Assembly (NCBI GenBank): GCA_903893815.1
Contig: CAITNS010000078.1
Location: 30,010-94,009, forward strand
Direction of reading: 5' to 3'
DNA: 64,000 bases
Source: an uncultured Bacteroidota bacterium
GTDB lineage: Bacteria; Bacteroidota; Bacteroidia; B-17B0; Aurantibacillaceae
Shown here: piece by piece, positions 18,980 to 29,471 of the stretch
Position numbering within the stretch: position 1 is the first letter of the stretch
Layout of the letters: each line of letters opens with the position of its first letter
The notes under the pieces: generated by a model
The model's database searches: none
Seen by the model: the letters and a program-made list of their open reading frames with translations, nothing else
Told to the model about the DNA's origin: nothing
Position numbers and translations under genes: made by a program

Positions 18980-21900
18980 ATGAAAAACTTTACAAAACTA
19001 TTACTTGCTGCAGTTTGTTTAATGGTATTTCAATTTATTGGAATATCTCAAACAGACAATCATCATTTGCACAAAGATGCTAATGGCGGAAACATAGATA
19101 AGTTTTACCTAGCACTTGAATATGACGCGGATTCATTAGTTGGTTTTGACGAGGCAGCTGCTTGGGATCAGGCCAAAATGAATTACTCTGAGGAGTGGAT
19201 GCAAAAACGTTTTGTTGCTGTTTTAAAGCGTAATTATATAGATTTTCATTATGGTTATCAAGTTGCAAAAGAGTCAGATCCTACAGTGCAAGCTCCATGT
19301 ACAAATCCAGGTTTTGAAACTGGAACATTAGCAGGGTGGACAGCTTTAGAAGGACCGAATAACAATTCTCAGACAATGGCTGGATGTTGTGCTGCAGCCA
19401 CAACTCAAGCTGTTATTGTTGGCCCTGGAAATGATCCTAACGTTGGAGCAGCGGTTCCAATGGTGCCTCCCGGTGGAGGTAATTTCGCCGTCCGTTTAGG
19501 TCAAACAGGTACAGGAGGAATTTCGTACCGTTTAAATCAAACATTTACTGTAACAGCTGCTAACTCTGTGTTTATTTACAAGTATGCAGTTATTTTACAA
19601 GATGGAACTCATTCTTGCGCAGAACAACCTTTCTTTAATATTAAATTTGAAACCTGTAATAATGTGGTTATCCCTTGTGCGCAATATCAAGCTTCTGCTG
19701 CTGGTTCAGGTTGTCCCGCTACTAGCGGTGCTGACCCTAGCTTTATTACTAGTGGAGCTTGGTTATATAAACCTTGGCAAACACGCTCTTTTGACTTATC
19801 GGCATATATAGGTCAGTGTGTAAATATTGAATTTACTGTTGGTGGTTGTGTGGCAGCTCAAGGTGCCCATCCTGGTTACGCTTATATCGATGCTTCTTGC
19901 GAACCAATGACTTTGGAATTAAATGGAGTTGATATACCTGTTGGACAAACAAATACAGCTTTTTGTGCGGTTGGAAATAATACATTATGTGCCCCTCCTG
20001 GGTTTACTTCATACTCATGGAATGGTCCTGGAGTTACAGGTCAAACCTCGCAATGTATTAATGCCGCCGCTGTGGGGTCATATTCAGTAACACTCGGAAT
20101 GCAGGGTACGAGTTGTCAGAGTCCTGTATTATTTTCGAATTTTGTATTGACCCCAAAACCTACCGCAAATTTTAACTTTACAACCACGGCTTGTCAAAGT
20201 ACTTTTACCGTGCCTTTTGCAGATGCATCTACATTAAATGGTGGCCCAGCTTTAACAAATTGGACATGGGATTTTAATAATGACGGCGTTCCAGATAATA
20301 TTACTCAAAATCCAACTAATACTTTCCCCGCTCAGGGCACATACAGTGTAGAGTTAAAAGTTTCTAATGGCGGTTGCACAGATAGTATTACTCAAGTTGT
20401 TAATGTGTCACCAACAGTTGTAGCCAGTTTTACAAATTCAAGTGGATGTTTAAATACAGCTACCAACTTTACAGCAACCTCTACACCTTCCACAGGCATT
20501 ACTAGTCATGTTTGGGATTTTGGTGACGGAGGAACGGGCACAGGAGCAACTCTCAGTCACACGTATACAACGTCAGGACCTAAGGTTGTGACATATACAG
20601 TAACAAATTCTGCAGGTTGTACAAGTGTAAATACCCAGACGATAAATGTATTTCCGAACCCAGTGATGGCGATCACTGCCAACACAGTGTGTTTGAACGT
20701 ACCAACAACGTTTGTCAATACGAGTACGGTATCTGCGCCAGCGACGATAAGTACATGGGCATGGGATTTTGAGAACAATGGTTCGGTAGATAGTGGAGTT
20801 CAAACGCCAACTAATACCTATACAACAGCAGGAACATTTGTAGCAGTATTAACGGCTACAACTAATAATGGCTGTGTCAATACAACGAGTGTTAATGTTA
20901 AAGTAAACCCATTGCCAACGGCTACGTTTACACCAGCACCAGCCTGTTTAAATGCTAATGTGTTATTAAACAATACATCAAGCATAGCAGCACCAGATAA
21001 TATTACAACTTCTACTTGGAACTTTGGAGTAGGAGCAAGCCCAGCAACAGGCTCAGGAACCAATGTAACACCATTGGTTTACACAACACCAGGAGTAAAA
21101 AATATTACCTTAAACTTAACTAGTAATAATAGCTGCACAGCAACGATTACACAAACTGTGGAAGTTTATGCCCAACCAGTAGCAAACTTTAGTACAACTT
21201 CGGTATGTCAGGGTATAGCAACTGCCTATACAGATTTATCAACGCCAACAGGCTCTATTACCGGATGGGCATGGGATTTTACTAATAATGGATCAGGCGA
21301 TAACTTTACTAATGCACCGAGCAATTTATTTTCACCATCAGGCACTTATACAACAGGATTAATCGTAACTGATAATCATGGCTGTAGAGATACCATCGCA
21401 CTACCCGTAAATGTATGGGGACATGCGATACCTGATTTTACGCCAAACAATGTATGCTTTGGCACATCCAGTACCTTCAGTAATACAACTAACACCACTA
21501 CCAATGCCAACGTAGGAGGCACACCAACTTGGGGCTGGAACTTTGGAGACGGCTCAGCGCCGAATACACTGCAAGATCCAACACATACATACACATCAAC
21601 AACAATTATCTCGTATAGTGTTACCTTAACAGCAACCACCACCAATGGCTGTGTAGATAATATTACCAAAACAGTAATTGTTAATGTGATTCCAACAGCC
21701 ACGTTTACACCAGTAAACGCCTGTATGAACACCAATGTCTTATTAAACAATGGCTCTACAGTGCCACTGCCAGATAATATTTCGAGTTACGTATGGAATT
21801 TTGGAACAGGCGCAGCACCAACAACAACTAGTAGTGTTCAAAACCCACCAACCTTAACGTATAATAGCAGCGGTGTAAAAACAATCACTTTAACCATTAC

Positions 21901-24091
21901 CGCTAATACATCCTGTTCGGCAAGCATCACTCAAACAGTAACGGTTTACCCACAACCCGTAGCAAACTTTAGTACAACATCAGTATGCCAAGGAACAGCA
22001 ACCGCTTATACGGACATGTCAACCCCAACAGGCTCAATTAACGCTTGGGCATGGGATTTCACAAACAACGGTTCAACGGATAATGCAACCAATACACCAA
22101 CAAATACTTACCCAACATCTGGAACATTTACTACAGGATTAATCGTAACAGATAATAATACTTGTAAAGACACGATTAAATTAGCAGTAGATGTATGGGG
22201 ACATACCATACCAAACTTTACCCCAGACAAAGTATGTTTTGGAACGGCGAGTGTATTTACAAACTTAACGGATGAGACGACTAATCCAAATGTAGGATTA
22301 GGAACAACGTATGTGTGGGATTTTGCAGATACAAGCCCAACAACTACTATTTTTAATCCAAGTCATACGTATACATTAGGAGGAAATGCCAACGCAACGT
22401 ATAGTGTCGTCTTAACCGCAACATCTTTACATAACTGTGTAGACGTTATTACAAAGCCAGTAAGTGTGTATGCTATACCAACAGCGTCTTTCACCTCTGA
22501 TTCGGTATGTTTAGGAAGCCTGTCACATTTAACAGATGCTAGTGTAGGTAACGGAAATGTGATTAACGCCTATATGTGGGATTATTTAAGCGATGGCACT
22601 GTAGATGTAGCAGGCGTAGCCAATCCAAACTTTGTGTTCCCAGCCTTTGGTAACAACAATGTAAGTTATACAGTATCTACTTCACCAGTTGTAGGCTTAG
22701 TATGTAGTAACATGACCAACACAATTCAGGTGTGGGTAAATCCAATCCCGCAACCCGACTTTACATTTGTAAACAATTGTATTAATTCACAACCTAATAC
22801 GTTTAATGGTTCAAGCAGTATGATTGCCATTGGTACGAACACAGCATTTGTGTGGGCTTATGGCGATGGCGCTGTATCAACACCAACATCGGCATCCACC
22901 TCTACACACACTTATGCAGCAGCAGGAGTTTACAATGCTACATTAACCTTAACGTCAAACAAAGGCTGTCAAAACATCATTGTTAAAGCAGTAGAAGTGT
23001 ATGAAAAGCCAAAGATGTTAATCACTAATTCAACACCATGTGATCAATCAGCAATGACTTTTAGTGCAACGCAACAAGCAAATAGTGGTACAGTTACTAA
23101 TTGGTATTGGGATTTTAATAATAGTATCACCAGTGTAGAAGGCACGGGTCAAAACACGAGCTTTACATTTGCAGGCCCTGGAGATTATACGATTCATTTA
23201 GTATCAGAGACGAATCATGGTTGTAGAGATACTATTCAGCAATTTGTATATGTAAATTATATACCACAACCTGATTTTACGGTAAATGATCCAGATGGCT
23301 GCCCTGAGCATTGTGTAACGTTTACTGATATGACACCAGCAATACCAGGACCAGCAAGTTTGGCAAACTGGACATGGACTTTAGGTGATGGCAGTAATCC
23401 AGTATCAAACACAAGTAACGCCACGGTTGCGCATTGCTATGTTAATAATAGTAGCAGTCAGTTGGCGCAGTATAGTGTTCAATTAATGGTAACTACTAGT
23501 GCTGGTTGTACTGTAGCAGTAACCAAATCAAATTATATTACTGTGTTCCCTAAACCAATAGCACAATATGTTGCTAATCCAAATCCAAGTAATGTATTAG
23601 AACCGTTAGTTTATTTTACAAATCAATCGATTGATTACACTAAATGGTGGTGGATGTTTGGAGATGGAAGTCCATTAGATTCAGTAAATGTAGATCCAGA
23701 GCATTTTTATAGTGATGAAACGGCACAGACTTATTATTCGGTATTATTGGTAGCAAATCAATATGGATGTTTAGATACGGCGTATTTGCCAGTTGAAATA
23801 GGGCCAGAGTTTACGTTTTATATTCCTAATGCCTTTACACCATCAAATGATGATGCTATTAATGATTACTTTAATGGAATAGGTATTGGTATAGCCAAAT
23901 ATGAGATGTGGGTATTTGATAGATGGGGAGAGCGCGTGTTTTACACGGATGATATTAAGAAAGGATGGGATGGAAGAGTGCAAGGCAAATCAAATGAGGG
24001 TAAACAAGATGTATACACTTGGAAGGTTAAACTTACAGATGTGCTTGGTAAAAAACATGATTACATAGGGCACGTCACATTACTTAAATAA
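18980..24091 (+). CDS. Giant PKD-repeat surface protein with T9SS type B (gliding-associated) sorting domain
   Basis: A protein of 1703 residues from the ATG at 18980, where a normal signal peptide begins (MKNFTKLLLAAVCLMVFQ). Residues of about 100-340 form an N-terminal lectin-like or jelly-roll domain (CTNPGFETGTLAGWTALEG). From about 380 to 1590 there are roughly a dozen PKD domains, each with W.WDF.(D/N)G and a Y...G.Y.V.L pattern. The last 90 residues (YIPNAFTPSNDDAIND, FDRWGERVFY, GWDGRVQGK, YTWKVKLTD) are the gliding motility-associated C-terminal domain that sends cargo through T9SS without cleavage of the type A kind. Likely a cell-surface adhesin. A 777-bp, three-module internal duplication is present. 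A strong terminator follows at once. Confidence 0.9.
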   Translation: MKNFTKLLLAAVCLMVFQFIGISQTDNHHLHKDANGGNIDKFYLALEYDADSLVGFDEAAAWDQAKMNYSEEWMQKRFVAVLKRNYIDFHYGYQVAKESDPTVQAPCTNPGFETGTLAGWTALEGPNNNSQTMAGCCAAATTQAVIVGPGNDPNVGAAVPMVPPGGGNFAVRLGQTGTGGISYRLNQTFTVTAANSVFIYKYAVILQDGTHSCAEQPFFNIKFETCNNVVIPCAQYQASAAGSGCPATSGADPSFITSGAWLYKPWQTRSFDLSAYIGQCVNIEFTVGGCVAAQGAHPGYAYIDASCEPMTLELNGVDIPVGQTNTAFCAVGNNTLCAPPGFTSYSWNGPGVTGQTSQCINAAAVGSYSVTLGMQGTSCQSPVLFSNFVLTPKPTANFNFTTTACQSTFTVPFADASTLNGGPALTNWTWDFNNDGVPDNITQNPTNTFPAQGTYSVELKVSNGGCTDSITQVVNVSPTVVASFTNSSGCLNTATNFTATSTPSTGITSHVWDFGDGGTGTGATLSHTYTTSGPKVVTYTVTNSAGCTSVNTQTINVFPNPVMAITANTVCLNVPTTFVNTSTVSAPATISTWAWDFENNGSVDSGVQTPTNTYTTAGTFVAVLTATTNNGCVNTTSVNVKVNPLPTATFTPAPACLNANVLLNNTSSIAAPDNITTSTWNFGVGASPATGSGTNVTPLVYTTPGVKNITLNLTSNNSCTATITQTVEVYAQPVANFSTTSVCQGIATAYTDLSTPTGSITGWAWDFTNNGSGDNFTNAPSNLFSPSGTYTTGLIVTDNHGCRDTIALPVNVWGHAIPDFTPNNVCFGTSSTFSNTTNTTTNANVGGTPTWGWNFGDGSAPNTLQDPTHTYTSTTIISYSVTLTATTTNGCVDNITKTVIVNVIPTATFTPVNACMNTNVLLNNGSTVPLPDNISSYVWNFGTGAAPTTTSSVQNPPTLTYNSSGVKTITLTITANTSCSASITQTVTVYPQPVANFSTTSVCQGTATAYTDMSTPTGSINAWAWDFTNNGSTDNATNTPTNTYPTSGTFTTGLIVTDNNTCKDTIKLAVDVWGHTIPNFTPDKVCFGTASVFTNLTDETTNPNVGLGTTYVWDFADTSPTTTIFNPSHTYTLGGNANATYSVVLTATSLHNCVDVITKPVSVYAIPTASFTSDSVCLGSLSHLTDASVGNGNVINAYMWDYLSDGTVDVAGVANPNFVFPAFGNNNVSYTVSTSPVVGLVCSNMTNTIQVWVNPIPQPDFTFVNNCINSQPNTFNGSSSMIAIGTNTAFVWAYGDGAVSTPTSASTSTHTYAAAGVYNATLTLTSNKGCQNIIVKAVEVYEKPKMLITNSTPCDQSAMTFSATQQANSGTVTNWYWDFNNSITSVEGTGQNTSFTFAGPGDYTIHLVSETNHGCRDTIQQFVYVNYIPQPDFTVNDPDGCPEHCVTFTDMTPAIPGPASLANWTWTLGDGSNPVSNTSNATVAHCYVNNSSSQLAQYSVQLMVTTSAGCTVAVTKSNYITVFPKPIAQYVANPNPSNVLEPLVYFTNQSIDYTKWWWMFGDGSPLDSVNVDPEHFYSDETAQTYYSVLLVANQYGCLDTAYLPVEIGPEFTFYIPNAFTPSNDDAINDYFNGIGIGIAKYEMWVFDRWGERVFYTDDIKKGWDGRVQGKSNEGKQDVYTWKVKLTDVLGKKHDYIGHVTLLK
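20915..22468 (+). repeat. Tandem 777-bp duplication inside the PKD gene (three modules per unit)
   Basis: CCAACGGCTACGTTTACACC begins the first unit at 20915 and CCAACAGCCACGTTTACACC the second at 21692, 777 bp (259 codons) apart. The encoded modules follow in the same order: TATFTP, then PVANFSTTSVCQG with STPTGSI, then VNVWGHAIPDFTP or VDVWGHTIPNFTP. Identity is highest in the second module. Confidence 0.85.
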
Positions 24092-24092
24092 A

Positions 24093-24126
24093 AAAATCCC
24101 CGAAGAAATTCGGGGATTTTTTTTGA
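24093..24126. terminator. Bidirectional rho-independent terminator
   Basis: A perfect 12-bp stem, AAAATCCCCGAA (24093-24104) with TTCGGGGATTTT (24109-24120), caps a GAAA tetraloop. A and T runs on both sides allow termination of both the PKD gene and the convergent PRTase gene. Confidence 0.93.
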
Positions 24127-24144
24127 AGTTTTTTTTCTTATTTA

Positions 24145-24648
24145 TTAAACCAAATAAACGGCTTCTTTTCCTTTTTTAGAAAAATCTGTATCTATTCTTT
24201 CTTGAAGTGTAGTTGATAAGGAAAGTCCAACAAAATCAGCCTTTACAGGAAAACGAGTATGACTCCTATCAACTAAAATTAATGTATTTAATTGTTTAAC
24301 AGGTTTATTTAAAAATAATTTTACAGCATAAATTAAAGTCTTTCCGCTATTTAAAACATCGTCCACTAAAATCACTGATTTGTTTTCAAAATCTTTTTCC
24401 GTAAAATCAATTTTAGGTTCAGTAGACCATGGATTTTCTTTATCCATTTTTATTTTGCCTAATTTAGTTTTGATAGTGGAAATAGAATTTAAAATAGCAA
24501 CAATACGTTCCGCTACTTTGTAGCCATTGCCTTCAATCCCCACAATTAATAACTCTTTCTCTTTAAAATTATTTTCGTACACCTGATAAGCCATACGGTT
24601 TAATTTTTGATTAATTTGAGTTGAATCTAAAATCTTAGTTTTTTCCAT
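24145..24648 (-). CDS. PyrR-like phosphoribosyltransferase family protein
   Basis: A 167-residue type I phosphoribosyltransferase fold protein. The PRPP-binding motif is SVILVDDVLNSGKTLIYA at about residues 93-110, and LIVGIEGNGYKVAERI forms the first loop. The C-terminal segment LVDRSHTRFPVKADFVGLSLSTTLQERI resembles PyrR, the pyrimidine operon attenuator with uracil PRTase activity, but there is no pyrimidine gene nearby, so the actual base and role are open. The Met at 24648 is preferred to the one two codons earlier. It converges on the PKD gene with a shared terminator. Confidence 0.75.
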   Translation of the reverse strand: MEKTKILDSTQINQKLNRMAYQVYENNFKEKELLIVGIEGNGYKVAERIVAILNSISTIKTKLGKIKMDKENPWSTEPKIDFTEKDFENKSVILVDDVLNSGKTLIYAVKLFLNKPVKQLNTLILVDRSHTRFPVKADFVGLSLSTTLQERIDTDFSKKGKEAVYLV

Positions 24649-24781
24649 ACACAAATCTAATTTATTTTCATTTATTATGAGCTACTGTTGAAATATATTC
24701 GTGATAAAAATTAAGATAATTCATGAGCAATTAGTGTCATTTCACTAAAAATAATAGATTTGTATAACTAAAATTTAACAA

Positions 24782-27700
24782 ATGAATTTATCTTCTAATT
24801 TCTTATTTGCGATAGCATTGTCAATTGCATTTACTATAAACGCGCAAAAACCAACAAATACTAAAGACTCAAAACCGGATCAAAAAGACGCATTAAATAA
24901 AGCGGAAACCTATTCGGCTTTATCTTTTCGTTCTTTAGGCCCTGCCGTGACTTCAGGAAGAGTAGGTGATATTGCCGTTAATCCAAATAATAAAAATCAA
25001 TGGTATGTAGTTGCTGCTGCTGGAGGGGTTTTTAAAACCGATAATGCAGGTGTTTCTTTTTACCCAATTTTTGATAATCAAAATTCATACTCTATTGGTT
25101 GTATTACCATTGATCCTAGTAATTCAAATGTAGTATGGGTAGGCACAGGCGAAAATAATAATCAACGTGCGGTTGGTTATGGAGATGGTGTTTATAAAAG
25201 TGAGGATGGCGGAAAAACATGGAAAAATATGGGTTTAGAGAAATCAGAGCACATTGGAAGAATCTCAGTTGACCCAACAAATTCTGATATAGTTTATGTA
25301 GCGGCTTACGGACCATTATGGAGCGCCGGTGGTGAGCGTGGTATTTATAAAACTACCGATGGAGGGAAAACTTGGAAACAAACATTAATGGTGAGCGAAC
25401 ATACAGGCTTTAACGATGTGTTAGTTGATACTAAACATCCTAATATTGTTTATGCTGCTGCCCATCAACGTCGCCGTCATGAATATACATACATTAGCGG
25501 AGGACCAGAAAGTGCTATTTATAAAAGTACAGATTATGGTGTAACGTGGAATAAACTAGCTAATGGTTTACCAAGTGGAGATGTTGGAAGAATTGGTTTA
25601 GCTATTTCTCCTGCTAATACAGATTTTATTTATGCCATTATTGAAGCTGCAGAGGGTAAGGGATTTTATAAAAGTACCAATCGTGGGGCAAGCTGGGAAA
25701 AACAAAATGATTGGTCAACGGCAGGAAATTACTATCAAGAAATTGTTGCCGATCCAACAGACGAAAACAAAGTATATAGTTTAGATACCTGGGCTCAAGT
25801 AACAACCGATGGTGGTAAAACATTTAAGCCAGTTGGCGAAAAAAATAAACATGTAGATAATCATGCTTTATATATTGATCCAAAAAATACAGGGCATTTA
25901 ATCATGGGTTGCGATGGTGGATTATATGAAAGTATGGATGGCGCTAAAACTTGGCGTTTTTGCTCGAACTTACCTATCACTCAATTTTATAGAGTATGTG
26001 TAGATAATAGCAAACCATTTTATTATGTATATGGTGGCACACAAGATAATAATACGCTTGGTGGTCCAAACAGAACTATCAGCGCTAGCGGAATTACCAA
26101 TGCAGATTGGTTTGTAACGGTTGGGGGCGATGGTTTTCAATCTCGTGTTGATCCAACAGAACCAAACATTGTCTACAGTCAATGGCAATATGGAGGCTTA
26201 GTGCGTTATGATAGAAAGAATGGTGAAGCCATTGATATTAAACCGATGGAAAAAAATGGGGAGCCTGCTTATCGTTTTAATTGGGATGCGCCTTTAATCA
26301 TTAGCAAATTTGATAACAAGCGTATTTATTTTGCTGCCAATAAATTATTTAGAAGTGACGACAGAGGAAATTCTTGGAAAGTGATTAGCCCAGATTTATC
26401 AGTTGGAATCGATAGAAATAAATTGCCAGTGATGGGTAAAGTATGGAGCATGGATGCCGTTGCAAAAAATCAATCCACTTCTATTTACGGAAATATTACC
26501 GCTTTATCTGAATCTCCATTAAACGAAAAATTATTAGTAGTTGGTACAGATGATGGATTAATTCAAGTGTCAGATAATGGTGGCGCTAGTTGGGTAAAAG
26601 TAGCAACGTTTGCAGGTGTTCCAAATCAAGTATTATTACAAAATGTATTAGCGTCTCGTCACGATGAAAATGTGATGTATGCTTGTTTCAATAATCATCG
26701 TAATGGAGATTTTAAACCGTACTTAATGAAGAGCTCTGACAAAGGAAAAACATGGACAAGCATCAGTAATAATTTACCAGTTCGTGGTTCAGTATATTGC
26801 ATTACCGAAGATTATAAAAACAAAAACTTATTATTTTGTGGAACAGAGTTTGGGTTTTATTTTAGTATAGATGGAGGAAAAAATTGGATGGAGTTAACTG
26901 GTGGTTTACCTCAATCTATTTGCGTGAGAGATATTGCTATTCAGGAACAAGAAAATGATATTGTAATCGCTACGTTTGGTAGAGGCTTTTATATTGTAGA
27001 TGATTATTCTGTTTTACAAACGATTAAAAAAGAAGATTTAGAAAAGAAAGCAAACATTTTTCCAATCATGGATGGTGTAGTATTTAATCAATCTCAACCA
27101 TACGGACATAAAGGTAAATCATTTCAAGGCGAATCATTTTATGTAGCAGAGAATCCACCAATCGGTGCAGCCATCAGGTATTATGTAAAAGATGATTATA
27201 AATCATTAAAAGATAAACGTAAAGAATTAGAGAAAGAAAAGATTAAAAATAATCAAGCCGTAGCTTATCCATCAAAAGATAGTATACGCTTAGAAGATAA
27301 TGAAGAGGCTCCGTATGTGTTATTAGTCATAACAGATGAGCAAGGAAATGAAGTTAGAAAATTAAAACAATCAGCTACCAAAGGCATGAATCAAGTTGTG
27401 TGGGATGGTAGATTAGAATTAACCTCTCCAGTTTCTTTTTACACGCCTGATCCAAATAATCCATACGAAAGTGATGAACAAGGCCCAGTGGCATTACCAG
27501 GAAAGTATTTCGCTCAAGTAGTAAAAATAGAAAATGGTGTTTTAGAAAATTTATCGGATAAGATGAACTTTAATTTAACATCATTGTCTAATTCAACATT
27601 ACCGGAAGTTGATAAAGCAAAATTATTGGTGTCTAATAAATCATTAGGCGAATTTAGAAGAGTAGTATTAGGCACTAATCAATTTATGGGAAGTATGAAT

Positions 27701-28084
27701 GAGCGTATTAAATTTTTAAAAGCAGGTATTCAAAAAGGACCATCAACTAGTATGTCTTTTATGGCTGATCTAAAATCAATTGAAAAGCAAATGAAGGACG
27801 CTGAAATAGCAATGCATGGTGATAGAAGTATAGAGAGAAGAGAATTTGAAGCACTTTCCGGTATTGTAGGCTCTGTGGAAACGATTGTTGGTGGCACATG
27901 GAATCAATCATTAGGAATGACAGGGACTTTTGAAGAAAAACTAGCGGAGATAAAACCTAAATTTAAAACTGTGTATGAATCAGTAATTGATTTGAATGCG
28001 AAATTAATAGCTATTGAAAATAAATTGGAGGAATTAAAATTACCGTCAACGCCAGGAAGATTGCCTAAGTGGAATGGTCAGTAA
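24782..28084 (+). CDS. Secreted BNR/Asp-box repeat protein (sortilin/VPS10-like propeller)
   Basis: A 1100-residue exported protein. A signal peptide (FLFAIALSIAFTINAQ) is followed by a large beta-propeller region, about residues 45-740, with many Asp-box repeats of the form S.DGGKTWK (KSEDGGKTWKNMG, KTTDGGKTWKQT, STNRGASWEKQ, SSDKGKTWTSIS, SIDGGKNWMELT). The remaining 350 residues include a segment like EVRKLKQSATKGMNQVVWDG, found in Bacteroidota proteins annotated as VPS10-domain or glycosyl hydrolase. Enzyme activity is not evident. No T9SS sorting domain is visible at the C-terminus. A TAGATTTG -7 element lies at 24755-24762, 19 bp before the ATG. Confidence 0.8.
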   Translation: MNLSSNFLFAIALSIAFTINAQKPTNTKDSKPDQKDALNKAETYSALSFRSLGPAVTSGRVGDIAVNPNNKNQWYVVAAAGGVFKTDNAGVSFYPIFDNQNSYSIGCITIDPSNSNVVWVGTGENNNQRAVGYGDGVYKSEDGGKTWKNMGLEKSEHIGRISVDPTNSDIVYVAAYGPLWSAGGERGIYKTTDGGKTWKQTLMVSEHTGFNDVLVDTKHPNIVYAAAHQRRRHEYTYISGGPESAIYKSTDYGVTWNKLANGLPSGDVGRIGLAISPANTDFIYAIIEAAEGKGFYKSTNRGASWEKQNDWSTAGNYYQEIVADPTDENKVYSLDTWAQVTTDGGKTFKPVGEKNKHVDNHALYIDPKNTGHLIMGCDGGLYESMDGAKTWRFCSNLPITQFYRVCVDNSKPFYYVYGGTQDNNTLGGPNRTISASGITNADWFVTVGGDGFQSRVDPTEPNIVYSQWQYGGLVRYDRKNGEAIDIKPMEKNGEPAYRFNWDAPLIISKFDNKRIYFAANKLFRSDDRGNSWKVISPDLSVGIDRNKLPVMGKVWSMDAVAKNQSTSIYGNITALSESPLNEKLLVVGTDDGLIQVSDNGGASWVKVATFAGVPNQVLLQNVLASRHDENVMYACFNNHRNGDFKPYLMKSSDKGKTWTSISNNLPVRGSVYCITEDYKNKNLLFCGTEFGFYFSIDGGKNWMELTGGLPQSICVRDIAIQEQENDIVIATFGRGFYIVDDYSVLQTIKKEDLEKKANIFPIMDGVVFNQSQPYGHKGKSFQGESFYVAENPPIGAAIRYYVKDDYKSLKDKRKELEKEKIKNNQAVAYPSKDSIRLEDNEEAPYVLLVITDEQGNEVRKLKQSATKGMNQVVWDGRLELTSPVSFYTPDPNNPYESDEQGPVALPGKYFAQVVKIENGVLENLSDKMNFNLTSLSNSTLPEVDKAKLLVSNKSLGEFRRVVLGTNQFMGSMNERIKFLKAGIQKGPSTSMSFMADLKSIEKQMKDAEIAMHGDRSIERREFEALSGIVGSVETIVGGTWNQSLGMTGTFEEKLAEIKPKFKTVYESVIDLNAKLIAIENKLEELKLPSTPGRLPKWNGQ

Positions 28085-28086
28085 TT

Positions 28087-29037
28087 TTATTTTAAGAAAT
28101 TTATTATTGCTTGATTCACTTTTTTACTTTCTCTAAAGTGAGCATCATGCTTAGCCTTAGGGAAAACTAATAATTGAGTGGTATTTGGAAACTCATTATG
28201 TAAATTGTTTCCCACAGAAACAGGAACTGCTCCATCTTTTTCTCCCCAAATCAACAAAGTAGGGGTTTTATCGATGTTGTAGCTATAACCTTGATAAATA
28301 GATTGACGTTCAAATAAATAATCCATTTGCGCATCTCTTATCGTTTTTGTAGGCATAAAAAAGTGAGTAATTATTTTACGTTTCAATTTTTTGGTGGCAG
28401 GAAAGTCTCTCGACATCACTGCTTTTTTCATGCCATCAAAATCTGAAATAGTGGGAGGAACAATTACGTTTTTAATCGTTTTTACGCCCACTAAATTCGC
28501 CAAGCTATCTGCTAGTTGTCCCGAATAAAATTTTACTGGCCCGTCAATAATAATTAATTTAATAATATCCTGATGATGTAATTGATTATACATAGCCGCG
28601 GTTAAGCCACCATAGCTAAATCCCATCACGTTTATTTTTGAGGTGACACCTAATTTCACTAAGGCTTCATGAATTTGTTCTACTTGTAATTCTATCGAAT
28701 AATTATTGGAAGCAGAAGTGCTTTCCCCAAAATAAATTAAATCTGGTAATATTAAATTAAAGTGTTTGGATAATTCCTTTATTTGACTTCCCCAATTGGT
28801 TCGAGCATTAGCGCCCATGCCATGAAGCATTAATAAATAAGGCTTTGTATTATCTTTGCTATAATGAAGATGTATGACCGCATTACTTGTGTTAATAAGC
28901 GTATCACATTTTACATATTTATGAATATTTTTTGTAGCGTATTTATCCTGCCAACGAAACATGGCAGGTATTTTAGTTTGAGATACCAACGAAAAAAAAG
29001 AAGAAATAAAAAGGATATAGAGAACTGTTTTTTTCAT
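28087..29037 (-). CDS. Exported alpha/beta hydrolase
   Basis: A 316-residue alpha/beta hydrolase counted from the ATG at 29037, which gives a signal peptide (MKKTVLYILFISSFFSLVSQ); the longer reading to 29079 would overlap the upstream gene. Catalytic features are the oxyanion region LMLHGMGANARTNWG, the nucleophile elbow GFSYGGL, the acid in LLIWGEKDGAVPV and the histidine in FPKAKHDAHFRES. The substrate is unknown. It ends only 2 bp from the convergent BNR-repeat gene with no terminator hairpin visible between them, and lies 14 bp downstream of the STAS-like gene. Confidence 0.83.
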   Translation of the reverse strand: MKKTVLYILFISSFFSLVSQTKIPAMFRWQDKYATKNIHKYVKCDTLINTSNAVIHLHYSKDNTKPYLLMLHGMGANARTNWGSQIKELSKHFNLILPDLIYFGESTSASNNYSIELQVEQIHEALVKLGVTSKINVMGFSYGGLTAAMYNQLHHQDIIKLIIIDGPVKFYSGQLADSLANLVGVKTIKNVIVPPTISDFDGMKKAVMSRDFPATKKLKRKIITHFFMPTKTIRDAQMDYLFERQSIYQGYSYNIDKTPTLLIWGEKDGAVPVSVGNNLHNEFPNTTQLLVFPKAKHDAHFRESKKVNQAIINFLK

Positions 29038-29051
29038 TACAATTTTTGGTG

Positions 29052-29468
29052 CTATGACATTTTGAATGATTTCAACCACGTAACAGCTTCTTTTTCGTTA
29101 CTAAACGATTTAAATGGACGTTTTGGTTTATTAAACCTTATGTAGAAATTGGCAATTAATTTGTAGGCTAGATTATTAACGATTACAGCGGAAGCACCTA
29201 CGGGGGAAATGCTTTCTAGTGAGGTGGCGTTGTCTCTGGCTTCCTTAGTAATCATTACATTTTCAGCAGCTAAAAAAATAAATGGCATTAATTTTCCACT
29301 GGTTATTTCGTTGTACAAATCTAACAAACGAAATTGTAAATCAATATCTAACACACAATCATCCTTAAATAAAACGTACACAATCCCATTCGACTTCAGA
29401 ACAATATTTGCTTCTTTGGAGTCAATTTCTTTTATATTAGTAATTATAGATTTTTTAGTGACCATCAT
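29052..29468 (-). CDS. Hypothetical STAS/SpoIIAA-like small protein
   Basis: A 138-residue soluble protein. The pattern of alternating strands and helices (NGIVYVLFKDDCVLDIDLQ, then GKLMPFIFLAAENVMITKE, SPVGASAVIVNNLAYKLIANF) resembles STAS/SEC14-like proteins frequent in Bacteroidota; this is pattern-based and uncertain. It follows the carboxylase gene by 3 bp and precedes the hydrolase gene, so the three minus-strand genes likely form one transcript. Confidence 0.6.
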   Translation of the reverse strand: MMVTKKSIITNIKEIDSKEANIVLKSNGIVYVLFKDDCVLDIDLQFRLLDLYNEITSGKLMPFIFLAAENVMITKEARDNATSLESISPVGASAVIVNNLAYKLIANFYIRFNKPKRPFKSFSNEKEAVTWLKSFKMS

Positions 29469-29471
29469 ATA

